DNA of 64,000 bases from Chloroflexota bacterium. Its GTDB lineage: Bacteria; Chloroflexota; Limnocylindria; QHBO01. Below are positions 63,221-64,000 of the stretch, piece after piece. Below the pieces are notes generated by a model. The model was not told the origin of the DNA. It saw only the letters and a program-made list of their open reading frames with translations, and did no database searches. Where the stretch lies: positions 716,908-780,907 of the forward strand of contig JAILWI010000001.1 in assembly GCA_025699005.1 (NCBI GenBank), given 5' to 3'. A program made the translations under genes and the position numbers. How positions within the stretch are numbered: the first letter of the stretch is position 1; each line of letters starts with the position of its first letter.

Positions 63221-64000
63221 ATGACGGACCGGGGCCCAAGCCGGACGCTGAGCGAGTTCCCGTTGGAGCACGTCCTCGAGCTCCCTGGAGGCCGCACGGT
63301 CGAGTGGGAGGCCGTAGGCGAGGGCGAGCCACTCATCTGGGTGGAAGGCGGTCCCGGGTTTCCAGCCCACCTGGCTCGGCCCGATGTCGCGCTCGTGGCC
63401 GATCTGTTCCGATGCCATCTCGTCAATGCGCCCGGCATCGGCCGCACCTCGGCGCCGGAGCCACCGAGTGACTACGGCCTGGACAGTCATGTGGCGTTCT
63501 TCGAGTCTGCGCGGACCGCGCTGGGACTCGGCCCGGTGACGGTCATGGGGCACTCCTGGGGCGGCCTCGTAGCCGTTGCCTGGGCGATCGCGCATCCGGC
63601 ATCGGTCGGCCGGCTCATCGTGATCGACGGCTATCTCGGTGACGCCTCGGTCGATCCGGCGCAGGCGGCGGCCGAGCGGGACGCGGCACTCCATCGGCTG
63701 CGGGATCGGCCCTGGCTGGGAGCTGCGCTGGGAGCAATCGAAACCGAGACCGACGACGAGCTGGAGATGATCGAGGGCTTCTCACCGGCCTGGCCGCTGT
63801 ACTTCGCCGAGCCGGAGAGCCCGGCGGCGCGGAGGCACGTGGAGCGCATCCGCCGCGAGCTGCGCTGGAACATGAACGTCGCGAACGCCTGGGCACCCGA
63901 GCCGCCGATCGACCTGCGGCCGCAGCTGGGCAGGATCCAGTGCCCGACGCTGGTGATCGTCGGCGAGCACGACTTCATCTGTGGCCCGGTCTGGAATCGC
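63221..64000 (+). CDS. Alpha/beta hydrolase (proline-iminopeptidase-like), 3' truncated by window
   Basis: 260 codons visible, open to the last base, so the C-terminus including the catalytic His is outside. HGGPG-like oxyanion region is seen as WVEGGPGFPAHL, nucleophile Ser in VMGHSWGGLVAVAWAI, and the acid strand TLVIVGEHDFICGP. Possible peptidase, esterase or lactonase. The ATG at 63221 has GGAG 9 nt upstream; an ATG at 63212 is too close to it. An operator-like repeat lies 83 bases upstream. Confidence 0.85.
   Translation, partial: MTDRGPSRTLSEFPLEHVLELPGGRTVEWEAVGEGEPLIWVEGGPGFPAHLARPDVALVADLFRCHLVNAPGIGRTSAPEPPSDYGLDSHVAFFESARTALGLGPVTVMGHSWGGLVAVAWAIAHPASVGRLIVIDGYLGDASVDPAQAAAERDAALHRLRDRPWLGAALGAIETETDDELEMIEGFSPAWPLYFAEPESPAARRHVERIRRELRWNMNVANAWAPEPPIDLRPQLGRIQCPTLVIVGEHDFICGPVWNR

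Noticed and set aside
1..64000. tRNA, rRNA, CRISPR, transposase or integrase genes
   Set aside because: None recognised on either strand by reading; no tandem spacer arrays or catalytic DDE/tyrosine-recombinase motifs seen. A tRNA scan would be decisive.

Overview
High-GC bacterial chromosome segment, mostly single-copy metabolic, regulatory and envelope genes packed on both strands. No rRNA, tRNA, CRISPR array, phage module or transposase was seen. Deazaflavin (F420)-type enzymes, large zinc-ribbon/cyclase/AAA/TPR proteins, a SigG-type ECF factor, a UV-damage endonuclease, a RIO kinase and many leaderless-looking starts (a -10 box 6-7 nt before the start codon) point to a Chloroflexota (Limnocylindria-like soil lineage) or a deep actinobacterium. 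I cannot decide between them from sequence alone.

Layout. 1-2.8 kb: end of a LuxR regulator, a MoxR/chelatase-type ATPase and an F420 oxidoreductase. 2.8-7.8 kb: a RecB-like nuclease/helicase and an MFS exporter on the minus strand. 7.8-9.7 kb: a translationally coupled cupin/ECF sigma/cupin-like operon. 9.8-13.9 kb: two DHA2-type exporters around a phosphatase-like protein and a PEBP lipoprotein. 13.9-19.5 kb: response regulator, hybrid-sensor-type histidine kinase, GH15 glycosidase and a MerR-like/cyclase fusion. 19.5-33.3 kb: three paralogous ~1,180-residue proteins (double zinc ribbon, class III cyclase, AAA ATPase, TPR-like) interleaved with GYD, GGCT, ASCH and RIO-kinase genes, followed by a coupled methyltransferase and uvsE.

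35-46 kb is an envelope/secretion region: four exported LVIVD-type beta-propeller proteins, several small secreted proteins, an SDR, a metallophosphoesterase and a DDN-type F420 protein. 46-55.6 kb carries a class III aminotransferase behind a palindromic operator candidate, two small zinc-motif cyclases, cupin and NTF2-like proteins, a PaaK-like ligase, a lipoprotein and a PNPOx-like protein.

55.7-60.5 kb is the most disturbed part: a PLD-nuclease/SF2-helicase/DUF3427 protein of defence type sits between the C-terminal stumps of an ADP-ribosylglycohydrolase and a UvrD-like helicase, as if an acquired segment replaced the 5' halves of both. 60.8-64 kb holds a small monooxygenase-like protein, a DUF2652 cyclase-like/SRPBCC fusion, a coupled DUF2945/DUF3140 pair and a truncated alpha/beta hydrolase. 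Seven proteins with the two-aspartate class III cyclase signature lie within 44 kb, so local cyclic-nucleotide signalling is a strong theme. No cyclic-nucleotide receptor was recognised here.
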